Numbered from the stretch's first letter, positions 7,528-16,366 are shown. The stretch is 64,000 nt of DNA from an uncultured Aquimarina sp. (GCF_947492965.1 NZ_CANLOZ010000005.1:124001-188000); one strand, 5' to 3'. Program-made: numbers and translations. Notes: a model not told the origin generated them from the letters alone.

Positions 7528-9357
7528 ATGGATTACTTTAAACAAATTCTTCGCTTTGCGAAGCCTTATAAATCTTATGGGATTCTAAATATTATATGTA
7601 ATATTTTCTATGCCCTTTTCGGTACACTATCATTCATTTCGTTAATTCCGATGTTAAGTGTATTATTAGGAGAAACGGAGCCGGTAAAAACAGAACCAGT
7701 TTACAAAGGTTTTACGGAAGTAAAATCTTATCTAGAGGATTATCTAAATTACTTTGTAACGCTAAAAACCGAAGAACACGGAGAAATATATGTACTTACC
7801 GTTATGGTAGGACTGGTAATTTCTATGTTCTTTATCAAAAATATCTTCAATTATTTAGCCATGTTTTTTATTACATTTCTAAGAAACGGAGTTCTTAGAG
7901 ATATGAGAGATAAGCTTTATAATAAGGTGACAGATCTTCCTATTGGATATTTTTCTGAAAAACGCAAAGGAGATGTGATTGCCCGTATTTCCACAGATGT
8001 TCTAGAAATACAACATTCATTTCTTTCTATTTTAGAATTGATTGTTAGAGAACCGTTAATGATCATCTTTACGATTATAGTAATGTTTGGAATCAGTGTA
8101 CAACTCACCATTTTTGTTTTTATTTTTATTCCTGTATCAGGATTTTTAATTTCAAAAATTGGAAAATCTCTAAAAAAGCATTCAGATAAAGTACAAACCG
8201 AACAAGGTAACTTCCTTTCTATCATAGAAGAAACCTTAGGAGGACTAAAAGTAATTAAAGGTTTTAATGCTGAAAGTATTTTTGGTAATAAGTTTCAGGA
8301 GTCCACATCTAGGTTCTATAAATTTTCAAATACGCTATTGAACAGACAAAATCTAGCCTCTCCTACCAGTGAGTTTTTAGGGATTTGTGTAATTGCAATA
8401 TTATTATGGTATGGTGGTCGTATGGTGTTTATTGACAAAACCCTAGAAGCCAGTGCATTCTTGGTATATATGGGTCTTGCATATAATATACTCACACCTG
8501 CTAAAGCTATTTCTAAAGCAAGTTATGGCGTAAAAAGAGGAAATGCTGCTGCGGAACGTGTATTAGAAATTCTAAACACTACTTCTCCGCTTCAGGACAA
8601 ACCTACAGCAAAAGAAAAAGATGATTTCACCACTGATATCCATATCGATAACATTTCCTTTAAATATGAAGATGAATATGTATTGAATGATTTTACGCTA
8701 AAAGTACCAAAAGGTAAATCTGTAGCATTAGTAGGACAATCTGGAAGTGGAAAATCTACCATTGCAAATTTAGTTACCAGATTTTATGATGTAAATAAAG
8801 GAACAATACAAATTGATGGAATTGACATCCGAGATCTAAGTAAAAAATCCTTAAGAGGATTGATGGGGTTAGTTACTCAAGATTCTATTCTTTTTAACGA
8901 TACTATAAAGAACAATTTGCTTATTGGGGATGAAAATGCCTCTGATGAAGATATATTAGAAGCGTTAAAGATTGCAAATGCTTGGGAATTTGTAAAAGAT
9001 TTACCGAAAGGTATTGATACTAATATTGGAGATAGTGGTAATAAATTAAGCGGAGGACAAAAGCAGCGATTATCAATAGCCAGAGCTGTATTAAAAAACC
9101 CTCCTATCATGATCTTAGATGAAGCTACCTCTGCTTTAGATACAGAAAGTGAACGATTAGTACAATCCGCATTAGAAAATATGATGAAGAACCGAACGAG
9201 TATTGTAATTGCGCACAGGCTTTCTACAATACAAAATTCAGATTTAATCGTTGTAATGCAAAAAGGAAAAATTGTCGAGCAAGGTACCCACGAGGAGCTA
9301 ATTGCTAAAAACGGAGCTTACCAAAAATTGGTAACCATGCAATCTTTCGATAGTTAA
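7528..9357 (+). CDS. MsbA-like ABC exporter (fused permease and ATPase)
   Basis: This 609-residue half-transporter has six predicted membrane helices in residues 1-330. The nucleotide-binding domain at about 365-600 has Walker A GQSGSGKST, Q-loop TQDS, signature LSGGQKQR, Walker B IMILDEATSALD and the H-loop IAHRLS. It should work as a homodimer in the inner membrane, exporting lipids (lipid A/MsbA-type) or drugs; the substrate is not evident. It lies close behind the phosphohexomutase gene and ends at a hairpin that also terminates the first small RNA from the opposite strand. Confidence 0.92.
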   Translation: MDYFKQILRFAKPYKSYGILNIICNIFYALFGTLSFISLIPMLSVLLGETEPVKTEPVYKGFTEVKSYLEDYLNYFVTLKTEEHGEIYVLTVMVGLVISMFFIKNIFNYLAMFFITFLRNGVLRDMRDKLYNKVTDLPIGYFSEKRKGDVIARISTDVLEIQHSFLSILELIVREPLMIIFTIIVMFGISVQLTIFVFIFIPVSGFLISKIGKSLKKHSDKVQTEQGNFLSIIEETLGGLKVIKGFNAESIFGNKFQESTSRFYKFSNTLLNRQNLASPTSEFLGICVIAILLWYGGRMVFIDKTLEASAFLVYMGLAYNILTPAKAISKASYGVKRGNAAAERVLEILNTTSPLQDKPTAKEKDDFTTDIHIDNISFKYEDEYVLNDFTLKVPKGKSVALVGQSGSGKSTIANLVTRFYDVNKGTIQIDGIDIRDLSKKSLRGLMGLVTQDSILFNDTIKNNLLIGDENASDEDILEALKIANAWEFVKDLPKGIDTNIGDSGNKLSGGQKQRLSIARAVLKNPPIMILDEATSALDTESERLVQSALENMMKNRTSIVIAHRLSTIQNSDLIVVMQKGKIVEQGTHEELIAKNGAYQKLVTMQSFDS

Positions 9358-9382
9358 AAAAAACTGATTATCAATTACATAA

Positions 9383-9515
9383 AAATAAAAAAGAGCGTCT
9401 CCACGCTCTTTTTCTTCACACAAATCATCTTAATTTAGGGGCTTAATCTAAAATTAAAACTCACTTTTATAAAAACTCTCACTTTGGGGGAAATGAAAGC
9501 ACTAACTCATTTTCA
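9383..9515 (-). ncRNA. Putative small RNA, copy 1
   Basis: The predicted transcript of about 130 nt starts roughly 6 bp after the -7 box and ends at the terminator stem 9391-9410 (aagagcgt/acgctctt, loop ctcc) with a following U-run. Near its 5' end it can form a hairpin with stem CUUUCA/UGAGAG and a loop containing CCCCC. A second weak stem UUAAUUU/AAAUUAA presents GCCCC. The ends are inferred from the signals. The same terminator, read on the plus strand, probably ends the ABC exporter transcript. Confidence 0.7.
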
Positions 9516-9520
9516 CTTTG

Positions 9521-9551
9521 TAAAGATACAACTCAAATTCGAATACACAAA
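9521..9551 (-). promoter_or_regulatory. Promoter of small RNA copy 1 (TTTG-N19-TAtcTTTa)
   Basis: On the minus strand TTTG (9548-9551) is followed 19 bp later by TATCTTTA (9521-9528), the Bacteroidota promoter geometry. The other two copies have identical spacing. Confidence 0.75.
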
Positions 9552-9675
9552 CTTTTTTGTGTATTTTATCTAAAAAAAATGCATTTTAACATTTATATAT
9601 ACTTAAACATATCATTTTGTAGTATTTTTCTTTCAATAATACAAAACAACACATACATGAATCTCAATTATATAA

Positions 9676-9810
9676 AAATAAAAAAGAGCGTCTCCACGCT
9701 CTTTTTCTTCACACAAATCATCTTAATTTAGGGGCTTAATCTAAAATTAAAACTCACTTTTATTAAAAACTTTCATCTTGGGGTTTAATGAAAGTACTAA
9801 CTCTTAATTA
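9676..9810 (-). ncRNA. Putative small RNA, copy 2
   Basis: This copy is near-identical to copy 1 in the terminator half. The 5' hairpin has stem CUUUCAU/AUGAAAG with a loop carrying CCCC; its bases differ from copies 1 and 3, but pairing is kept. The terminator stem is 9684-9691 with 9696-9703. A nine-codon AUG frame in this copy is not conserved in the others, which argues against a peptide product. Confidence 0.7.
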
Positions 9811-9815
9811 CACTG

Positions 9816-9846
9816 TAAAGATACTACTATTTTTTACTTAAACAAA
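9816..9846 (-). promoter_or_regulatory. Promoter of small RNA copy 2 (TTTG-N19-TAtcTTTa)
   Basis: TTTG at 9843-9846 and TATCTTTA at 9816-9823 on the minus strand are separated by exactly 19 bp. Confidence 0.75.
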
Positions 9847-9975
9847 TTTTAAATGTATTTTATCTAAAAAAAAAGCTTTTAATCTTTGTTAGAAATAAAA
9901 AATATACAAAAAAGTAGTATTTTTCTTACTTTTTAATAATCATTAGATTGATGCGTAAATTTAAACAAACATCAA

Positions 9976-10114
9976 TAAAACAAAAAAGAGTGCTTTATAG
10001 CACTCTTTTTCGAAACAAATCATCTTTAATCTAGGGGGCATTTTATAAAATAAAAACTCAACTTTTAAAAAACTTTTTCATTTTGGGGGAAATGAAAACT
10101 TTAACTCATAATTA
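9976..10114 (-). ncRNA. Putative small RNA, copy 3
   Basis: This is the most diverged copy. Its terminator is an 11-bp stem (9983-9993 with 10000-10010) whose sequence differs from copies 1 and 2 while keeping the fold. The 5' hairpin is UUUUCAUUU/AAAUGAAAA with a CCCCC loop, and a GCCCCCUAG block is retained. It is the copy nearest the sigma factor gene but is transcribed away from it. Confidence 0.68.
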
Positions 10115-10119
10115 CATTA

Positions 10120-10150
10120 CAAAGATAAGAGTTATTTTTTAATTTCCAAA
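10120..10150 (-). promoter_or_regulatory. Promoter of small RNA copy 3 (TTTG-N19-TAtcTTTG)
   Basis: TTTG at 10147-10150 and a full-consensus TATCTTTG at 10120-10127 on the minus strand are separated by 19 bp. Confidence 0.78.
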
Positions 10151-10316
10151 CAAAAAATGTTTTTTATCGAATTTTAACGTATTTTACCTATTACAAATAA
10201 CCATATTCCTACAATTTCCTACAAATTAATGTTTTAAATATACATTAAACCTTTTTTGTGTAACTTAGTCTAAGAGTAAATTAACGTATACTAACACTAA
10301 CCGTTTAAACTATAAT

Positions 10317-10871
10317 TTGCTTTTGAATAATATAGAAGAAGAAAACCTACTAACAGCACTACAAACTGATAAAGATATCAATCAGGCTTTTGCAAAACTC
10401 GTTTCTTTATATAAAGAACGGCTATATTGGCATATCCGAAATATGGTAAAAAGTCATGATGATACTGATGACGTTCTTCAGAATGTATTCATTAAGGTGT
10501 ATAAAAATATTAGTAAGTTTAAAGGAGAAAGTAAATTATACTCCTGGATGTATCGTATTGCTACGAATGAATCCATTACGTTTTTAAATCAGAAAGCAAA
10601 AAAATATAATATCAGTAATGAAGAGTTACAACAGCAACTGATTCAAAACTTAGAAGCAGATGTCTATTTTGAAGGCAATGCTATACAGCTTAAGTTGCAA
10701 AAAGCAATTGCACAATTGCCTCAGAAACAACAGCAGGTGTTTAACATGAAATATTTTCAGGAATTGAAATACAAAGAAATGTCGGATATTTTAGAAACCA
10801 GCGAAGGAGCATTAAAAGCCTCTTACCATTTAGCTTCTAAAAAAATAGAAGAATTCTTAAAAACAAATTAA
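10317..10871 (+). CDS. ECF-type RNA polymerase sigma factor
   Basis: The product of about 184 residues has a sigma-70 region 2 (DDTDDVLQNVFIKVYKNI, then YSWMYRIATNE) and a C-terminal region 4 helix-turn-helix (LPQKQQQVFNMKYFQELKY, then SEGALKASYHLASKKI). These are the marks of a group 4 sigma factor. There is no ATG before codon 43, so translation must start at TTG 10317 or TTG 10323; the frame is open upstream only to 10269. The next gene encodes a single-span protein that is probably its anti-sigma partner. Confidence 0.92.
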   Translation: MLLNNIEEENLLTALQTDKDINQAFAKLVSLYKERLYWHIRNMVKSHDDTDDVLQNVFIKVYKNISKFKGESKLYSWMYRIATNESITFLNQKAKKYNISNEELQQQLIQNLEADVYFEGNAIQLKLQKAIAQLPQKQQQVFNMKYFQELKYKEMSDILETSEGALKASYHLASKKIEEFLKTN

Positions 10872-10902
10872 ACCTTTTTACTTTTACATCGTCTTATATA
10901 TA

Positions 10903-11550
10903 GTGAAAAAGAATAATCTACATAACTACAAAGAAGGATTTAAAATCCCAAAAGACTATTTCGATACTTTTGAAGAGAAGCTTTTTGATAAAATTTCTAA
11001 GGATAAGGAAGAGTCTTCAATGCTTTCAGATGATCTAAAATCAGGCTTTACTACTCCAGAAAATTATTTGAACGATTTAGAAGAACAGTTATTGGATAAA
11101 CTTGCAATACATAAAGAAGATTCTCCTTCTCTTGATCTAATTTCGAAAAATAGTTTCACTACTCCTGATAACTATTTTGAAACATTAGAAAAGAATATTT
11201 TAGAAAAGACTGTTGCTGCCACTAACAAAAAGCCAAAGGTAATATCATTGGTATCTCGCAAGAATATAGTATATGTAACAAGTATAGCGGCTATGATTGC
11301 AATTTTATTTTCGGTGGTACTTCCTTCAGATAAAAAAACTGAAGATGTTTTTGGGAGTGTTGCAATTGCAGACATCCAACAGTATTTTGATGAGGGTAAC
11401 GCAGAGTTTAGTGACTCAGAAATAGCGGAATTATTAGATGAAGAAATTAGTTTAACTGATACTTTCATTGATGAGGAAATTAGTGAACAAGAATTAGAAT
11501 CTTATCTTTCTGATGAAGAATTATCAGACGATATGATATACATAGAATAA
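10903..11550 (+). CDS. Putative anti-sigma factor with triplicated N-terminal motif
   Basis: This 215-residue protein (GTG start) lies 31 bp after the ECF sigma gene. Its N-terminal part holds three copies of a roughly 37-residue unit whose cores read KDYFDTFEEKLFDKI, ENYLNDLEEQLLDKL and DNYFETLEKNILEK. One membrane span follows at about 122-142, and the C-terminal region is very acidic (LLDEEISLTD, SDEELSDDM). The position next to an ECF gene and the cytoplasm-membrane-periplasm topology suggest an anti-sigma role, although no ZAS motif (HxxxCxxC) is visible. The function is inferred from context. Confidence 0.7.
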   Translation: MKKNNLHNYKEGFKIPKDYFDTFEEKLFDKISKDKEESSMLSDDLKSGFTTPENYLNDLEEQLLDKLAIHKEDSPSLDLISKNSFTTPDNYFETLEKNILEKTVAATNKKPKVISLVSRKNIVYVTSIAAMIAILFSVVLPSDKKTEDVFGSVAIADIQQYFDEGNAEFSDSEIAELLDEEISLTDTFIDEEISEQELESYLSDEELSDDMIYIE

Positions 11551-11645
11551 GAGAACGTATGAAACGAACTATAAAAAATATGTAGGCATACGAAAAGGAG
11601 ATGAACGGTTGGTTCCATGTAATCTCTAAAACAAGATATTAAAAC

Positions 11646-12092
11646 ATGAAAAAGATATTACTATTATGCGTAGTTATTTTTATCGTTAATTTCTCATTTG
11701 GTCAAAGAGGACCAAGAGGAAAAGTAAAAGCGTTAAAAATCGCATACATTACAGAACAGTTAGATTTAAGTACTAAAGAAGCTCAGCAATTTTGGCCCAT
11801 CTATAATGAGCACGAAGAAGCTATGGAAAATCTAAAGAGAAACGAACGTAAATCCATACGCGCCATAAAAGAAGCTAATGGCCTAGAAAATATCAGTGAA
11901 CAAGAAGCTGAAGATTTTTTGACTAATTATGTATCTACCGAAGAGAAAAAATTCTTAGCACGTAAGCAGTTAATTAAAAATCTAAGTAATGTAATCCCAA
12001 ATAAAAAGATTCTAAAACTGGTAAAAGCTGAAATGGATTTTAACAAACGACTTTTAAAACAATTACGAGATAGAAGAAGAGCAAATCAGTAA
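11646..12092 (+). CDS. Secreted sensor-like protein of the ECF sigma operon (Spy/CpxP-like)
   Basis: This 148-residue protein has a signal peptide (MKKILLLCVVIFIVNFSFG) followed by a highly charged all-helical region with LDLSTKEAQQFWPIYNEHEEAME. That resembles the flavobacterial 'sensor of ECF-type sigma factor' family and, loosely, Spy/CpxP periplasmic chaperones. It is the third gene of the sigma/anti-sigma cluster and probably monitors the envelope. The ligand is unknown. Confidence 0.78.
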   Translation: MKKILLLCVVIFIVNFSFGQRGPRGKVKALKIAYITEQLDLSTKEAQQFWPIYNEHEEAMENLKRNERKSIRAIKEANGLENISEQEAEDFLTNYVSTEEKKFLARKQLIKNLSNVIPNKKILKLVKAEMDFNKRLLKQLRDRRRANQ

Positions 12093-12118
12093 GTGATTTT
12101 ACAATAACATATACGAAT

Positions 12119-12152
12119 AGGTAAATGGAAACTTTATTTCATTTACCTTTTT
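12119..12152 (+). terminator. Terminator of the ECF operon
   Basis: A 9-bp stem (12119-12127 aggtaaatg with 12140-12148) is followed by a T6 run on the plus strand. It lies between the convergent ends at 12092 and 12152. Confidence 0.75.
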
Positions 12153-13216
12153 TATTTAAAAGATACTTTTGCTATTCTATTTTTACCTGCAGCAATAGCG
12201 ATACTATCATTTATAAAACGAATGGTATAAAAACCTTCTTTACTCACTTCTTTCCAAGTATTTCCAGCATCATTAGAAATTGAAATTCCAGTAAAACCAA
12301 CAGCTACCATTTCTTTACCACCACTATTAGGAATATACCTTATACAACTTTTATACCCTGCTCCTACTCCATCTGCAATAAGTTTCCAGCTTATACCTCC
12401 ATCATTTGTAATAGCTTTATTTTGTGAGTTCTCTTCTGGTTTTGTATAGTCTCCTCCAAAAATAATACCTGTGGTTTCATTATAAAAATCCATAGAATAC
12501 GCTCCTGTTGTTTCTTTTCCCTGTATCATAGGAGTATCGTATACATTCCAAGTATTTCCTTTATCACTAGAATAAAAAACCCTAGAAGCCATTCCTCCAG
12601 AGACAATCCATACCTTATCACCAACGATACTAATATTTCCATTACTTGCCGCAAAGGCCGCTTCCCCTTTTACCACTTCGGGCAATTGATTACACGGAGT
12701 TTTAGTCCAGTTTTCTCCTCCATCTCTAGTAATAATTATAGACAAGCAATCTTCGGTGGGATCGCCCATCGCGATACCTTCTTTATCATTCCAAAAGGCA
12801 ATAGCATCATAAAAAACTTTTTCATGTTCTTCTTTGTAAACTAGTTTCGTTTCGCCAGTTACTTTATTCATTTTGTACAGAAGTGCTGGAGAAGCAATAC
12901 TGAGCAAAAAATAATGAGTATTCGTACTTGCAACTGCTCTGAATTGAATCTTTTTCCCTTCAAATTCTAACGTACTCACTTTTTTATTTTTTATATCAAA
13001 GTTTTCTTCTATTTGAAATATTCCATACATACTATTACTACCAGCAAAGAAAACCTCATCATTTGAAATTGTTACTGCCCGAATACTAACAGAATCTGTA
13101 TAAAAAGGTGTGACTACAACCATAGAAAAATTGTGAGCAACCACTTCAGGTTCTTTAGGTTTACAGCTTATAAAAAGGAATATAACTGATATCAACAGTA
13201 AAAATCTCATACCCAA
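12152..13216 (-). CDS. Asp-box (BNR-like) beta-propeller lipoprotein
   Basis: This 354-residue protein starts with a lipoprotein signal peptide ending LFISC. It carries at least four Asp-box motifs of the S/T-x-D-x-G-x-x-W type (TRDGGENW, SSDKGNTW, TNDGGISW, SNDAGNTW), spaced as in sialidase or Ycf48-like beta propellers. No catalytic residues of sialidases are recognisable, so it is more likely a binding or assembly propeller on the outer membrane or periplasmic face. Flavobacterial relatives are often labelled 'oxidoreductase' without support. It is monocistronic. Confidence 0.8.
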   Translation of the reverse strand: MGMRFLLLISVIFLFISCKPKEPEVVAHNFSMVVVTPFYTDSVSIRAVTISNDEVFFAGSNSMYGIFQIEENFDIKNKKVSTLEFEGKKIQFRAVASTNTHYFLLSIASPALLYKMNKVTGETKLVYKEEHEKVFYDAIAFWNDKEGIAMGDPTEDCLSIIITRDGGENWTKTPCNQLPEVVKGEAAFAASNGNISIVGDKVWIVSGGMASRVFYSSDKGNTWNVYDTPMIQGKETTGAYSMDFYNETTGIIFGGDYTKPEENSQNKAITNDGGISWKLIADGVGAGYKSCIRYIPNSGGKEMVAVGFTGISISNDAGNTWKEVSKEGFYTIRFINDSIAIAAGKNRIAKVSFK

Positions 13217-13256
13217 TATTTTTGATCAAATATAATACTATTCTAAAGCAAAGAGT

Positions 13257-13264
13257 TACCTTTG
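13257..13264 (+). promoter_or_regulatory. -7 box of the RNA methyltransferase gene
   Basis: TACCTTTG matches TAnnTTTG and ends 21 bp before the ATG at 13286. A TTTG at 13221-13224 is too far upstream to be its -33 partner. Confidence 0.55.
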
Positions 13265-13285
13265 CATCCCTTAAAAAAATAAAGG

Positions 13286-14494
13286 ATGCGTTTACATAGA
13301 AATCTGGTATTTGCCGTAATTGATGGACTCAATGAAATTTTTAATGAGCAAGCATATGCTGATAAGGTAGTTCAAAAATTATTAAAGCGTGATAAGAGAT
13401 GGGGATCTCGAGACAGGAGTTTTGTTGCAGAAACTACCTATGACATTGTACGTTGGAAACGCTTATATGCTGAGATAGCAAATGTTTCTGAACCTTTTAC
13501 TAGAGAAAATCTTTGGCGAATATTTGCTGTTTGGGCCACCTTACGTGGAATCACATTACCTGATTGGAAACAAATTGGTCCAACACCAACAAGACGTATC
13601 AAAGGACGTTTTGATGAACTCAGTAAAATTAGAAAGTTTAGAGAATCCATTCCTGATTGGATGGATGCATTGGGTGAAAAAGAACTTGGATCTATTTGGG
13701 AAAAAGAAATAGCTGCACTTAATGAACAAGCCCCTGTTGTACTAAGAACAAATACATTAAAAATTTCTAGAGATAAACTTAGAGGCATTTTAGAAGATGA
13801 AAACATCGACACAGCGTTTATCAAAGGTTATCCATTTGCATTACAACTTACAGAAAGAGCCAATGTATTTTCTACAGAAGCTTTTAAAAAAGGATTGTTT
13901 GAAGTTCAGGATGCTTCTTCTCAGCTAGTCGCTAGTTTCTTAGATGTACAACCAGGACAGAGAATTGTAGATACTTGTGCTGGTGCTGGTGGAAAGACAT
14001 TGCACCTTGCCGCATTAATGGAAAATAAAGGTCAGGTAATTGCCATGGATATCTATGGTAATAAACTAAAGGAACTTAAAAGAAGAGCCAGAAGAGCAAG
14101 TGCCCATAATATAGAGACTAGAATAATAGAAAGTTCTAAGGATATCAAAAAACTCCATAACAAAGCTGATCGTGTGCTTATCGACGCTCCTTGCAGTGGA
14201 TTAGGAGTATTAAGCCGAAATCCTGATGCCAAATGGAAATTGCAACCTGAGTTTCTACAAAAAATAAAGCAAACACAATCTGAAATATTAGAGAGTTATG
14301 CTAAAATGGTAAAACCAGGAGGAAAACTAGTGTACGCTACTTGCTCTATCTTACCTTCTGAGAACCAAGAACAGGTTAAAACTTTCTTAAACAAAGAAAT
14401 AGGAAAAGAATTTACCTTTGTAAAAGACAAAAAAGTACTTTCATCTGAATCAGGTTTTGATGGATTTTACATGGCATTGCTAGAAAGAAAATAA
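13286..14494 (+). CDS. RsmB/NOP-family RNA m5C methyltransferase
   Basis: This 402-residue protein is a class I SAM-dependent methyltransferase of the NOL1/NOP2/Sun family. Visible motifs are the SAM loop DTCAGAGGKTLHLA, the first catalytic Cys in DAPCSGLGVLSRNPD and the second in YATCSILPSENQEQV. The N-terminal 150 residues are a compact non-catalytic domain shorter than the NusB-like domain of E. coli RsmB (429 aa). It probably methylates a cytosine in 16S rRNA; the exact position cannot be told from the sequence. The secreted nuclease gene follows 20 bp downstream. Confidence 0.92.
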   Translation: MRLHRNLVFAVIDGLNEIFNEQAYADKVVQKLLKRDKRWGSRDRSFVAETTYDIVRWKRLYAEIANVSEPFTRENLWRIFAVWATLRGITLPDWKQIGPTPTRRIKGRFDELSKIRKFRESIPDWMDALGEKELGSIWEKEIAALNEQAPVVLRTNTLKISRDKLRGILEDENIDTAFIKGYPFALQLTERANVFSTEAFKKGLFEVQDASSQLVASFLDVQPGQRIVDTCAGAGGKTLHLAALMENKGQVIAMDIYGNKLKELKRRARRASAHNIETRIIESSKDIKKLHNKADRVLIDAPCSGLGVLSRNPDAKWKLQPEFLQKIKQTQSEILESYAKMVKPGGKLVYATCSILPSENQEQVKTFLNKEIGKEFTFVKDKKVLSSESGFDGFYMALLERK

Positions 14495-14514
14495 CTCAAC
14501 TCACGTAACAAACA

Positions 14515-16332
14515 ATGAAAACAAAACTACTTCTTATTGCGCTTTGTACATTTTGTATAGGGTTTAGTCAGGTTCCTGCTGGATATTACAATTCGGTTAC
14601 AGGATCAGGATATACACTAAAAACGCAGTTAAAAAATATTATTGATAGTGATAATGATGGATTATCTCCTGAGTTTCAATCAACAGATCCTGGATATAGT
14701 GGATTGTACACTACTTATGTGACATCAGATTCGGATTCCTATTATGAAAATAATGGAAGTGTCCTAGACATGTATTCAGAAAACCCTACAGGTGCTGATG
14801 ATTACGAATATACTCACTTTACAGATCAAGACCCTGGAACTGGAGGAACTTCAGAAGGAGAATTTTATAATAGAGAACATATCATTCCGCAATCTGTTTT
14901 TAATCAGGTTACTCCGCAACGCTCGGATGCTCATTTTGTCGTTCCCTCAGACAAATTTGTTAATGGGGCTCGTGGCAGTTTTCCTTTCGGAAGGGTGGAA
15001 ACAGCGAACTTAACCACAACAAATGGTTCTAAAAGAGGTAATAATCTGAACTCTGGTTATTCTGCAGGATATACCTCCACTGTTTTTGAACCTATAGATG
15101 AATTTAAAGGCGATATTGCTAGAATGCATTTTTATTTTGCAACTCGTTATGAAGATGATGTAGCTAGTTATTCATATAGTATGTTTAATGGAACTAGTGA
15201 TCAAGTTTTTGATCAAACATTTTTAAACATCCTTATCACTTGGCACAATCAAGATCCTGTATCTACAAGAGAGATGGACAGAAATAATGCAATTTTTGGC
15301 AGACAAAATAATAGAAATCCATTTATAGATCATCCAGAATACGTGGAAATGATCTGGAGTTCTACAATTGATTCAGAAGCACCATCGGTACCGACTAATG
15401 TAATGGTTTCTAATGAGACGTCAAATAGTATTGATTTGTCCTGGACAGCCTCTACAGATAATATAGCAGTAACAGAGTATGATGTATATGTAAATAGTGT
15501 TTTTAATAAATCTACCTCTTCTACAACTACCACTGTAACTGGTTTAAACTCAGAAACCACATATGCTTTTACCATCTTGGCAAAAGATGCAGCTGGAAAT
15601 GAATCCTCTCAAAGTGTTTCTGTAAATGGAACTACATTAGCAGGTGGAACTGGCGGAACTGATTGCGCCACCGAAACATTTAGTAATATTGGAGCTGCTT
15701 CTAGTTCATATGCTGAACGTACGTGGACTGGTGATGATGGTGGAGAATGGACTGCTACAGATGCCAGAACAGATCAAACATTAACAGGAAGCGCAATTAC
15801 TATTAGAAATGGTGAACTAACATCTTCTTCGATTTCCGGAGGAATTGGATCCTTAACCGTAACTACGCTAAGAGCCTTTAGTGGCGGTACGGGAACATTT
15901 AATGTTAAAGTTAACGGAACAGTGGTAGGAACAATACCTTATAGCGATGTCCAAGAAACGACCACTATAAACAACATTGATGTTACTGGAAATATTATAG
16001 TTTCTTTTACAGATAAAACCACTACCAGTGATAGAGTAATTATTGATGATTTATCTTGGAGTTGTTATGACCCTACACTGGGAATTGATGATCTTAACTT
16101 GGAAAAACTTGTTACAGTATATCCAAATCCATCTTCAGACAGAAGTATAACTATAAACACAGCAAATATTACTGGTGCTGAAATAAATGTTTATGACATT
16201 ATAGGGAAGCTGATATTTTCAAAGAAAAATTTATTAGAAAACACCCTAATATCCAACCTCCCGCAAGGAATGTTATTGGTAGAAATTATTTCTTCCAAAC
16301 GGAGTATTACCAAAAAAGTATTGATACGATAA
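14515..16332 (+). CDS. Secreted endonuclease I-family nuclease with Fn3 domain and T9SS sorting domain
   Basis: This 605-residue modular protein has a signal peptide (cleavage near IGFSQ) and an endonuclease I-type beta-beta-alpha-metal domain at about 80-285 with the NREHIIPQSVF catalytic core. Next come a fibronectin type III domain at about 293-375 (PTNVMVSNETSNSIDLSW), a beta-sandwich domain and a C-terminal T9SS type A sorting domain beginning VTVYPNPSSDR. It should be exported by T9SS and degrade extracellular DNA or RNA for nutrients. A strong terminator follows. Confidence 0.92.
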   Translation: MKTKLLLIALCTFCIGFSQVPAGYYNSVTGSGYTLKTQLKNIIDSDNDGLSPEFQSTDPGYSGLYTTYVTSDSDSYYENNGSVLDMYSENPTGADDYEYTHFTDQDPGTGGTSEGEFYNREHIIPQSVFNQVTPQRSDAHFVVPSDKFVNGARGSFPFGRVETANLTTTNGSKRGNNLNSGYSAGYTSTVFEPIDEFKGDIARMHFYFATRYEDDVASYSYSMFNGTSDQVFDQTFLNILITWHNQDPVSTREMDRNNAIFGRQNNRNPFIDHPEYVEMIWSSTIDSEAPSVPTNVMVSNETSNSIDLSWTASTDNIAVTEYDVYVNSVFNKSTSSTTTTVTGLNSETTYAFTILAKDAAGNESSQSVSVNGTTLAGGTGGTDCATETFSNIGAASSSYAERTWTGDDGGEWTATDARTDQTLTGSAITIRNGELTSSSISGGIGSLTVTTLRAFSGGTGTFNVKVNGTVVGTIPYSDVQETTTINNIDVTGNIIVSFTDKTTTSDRVIIDDLSWSCYDPTLGIDDLNLEKLVTVYPNPSSDRSITINTANITGAEINVYDIIGKLIFSKKNLLENTLISNLPQGMLLVEIISSKRSITKKVLIR

Positions 16333-16337
16333 TAAGA

Positions 16338-16366
16338 AAAGCGGCTAAAGAAAGCCGCTTTTTTAT
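16338..16366 (+). terminator. Terminator of the nuclease gene
   Basis: A 9-bp GC-rich stem (16338-16346 aaagcggct with 16353-16361, loop aaagaa) is followed by a T-run. Confidence 0.88.

Larger units (their letters stand above)
9358..10316 (-). repeat. Array of three tandem ~295-bp units carrying small-RNA-like genes
   Basis: This 959-bp gene-free stretch contains three diverged copies of one unit, with terminator stems at 9391-9410, 9684-9703 and 9983-10010, giving a period of about 293-300 bp. About 180 bp of each unit is conserved: terminator hairpin, acaaatcatctt, ggggc-type block, second hairpin, and taaagata promoter box. An upstream block (gtattttatctaaaaaaa) and gtagtatttttctt are shared by some copies. 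All signals point to transcription on the minus strand. No conserved reading frame exists. Confidence 0.85.

Noticed and set aside
9358..10316. The tandem repeats as a CRISPR array or as protein-coding repeats
   Set aside because: Units are ~295 bp with diverged copies, not 25-40 bp identical repeats with unique spacers, and the short frames in the copies (9 codons, 7 codons, none with ATG) are not conserved.
12152..13216. Sialidase or oxidoreductase activity for the Asp-box lipoprotein
   Set aside because: Asp boxes are structural; neither the sialidase Arg triad/Tyr-Glu pair nor a cofactor-binding motif is visible.
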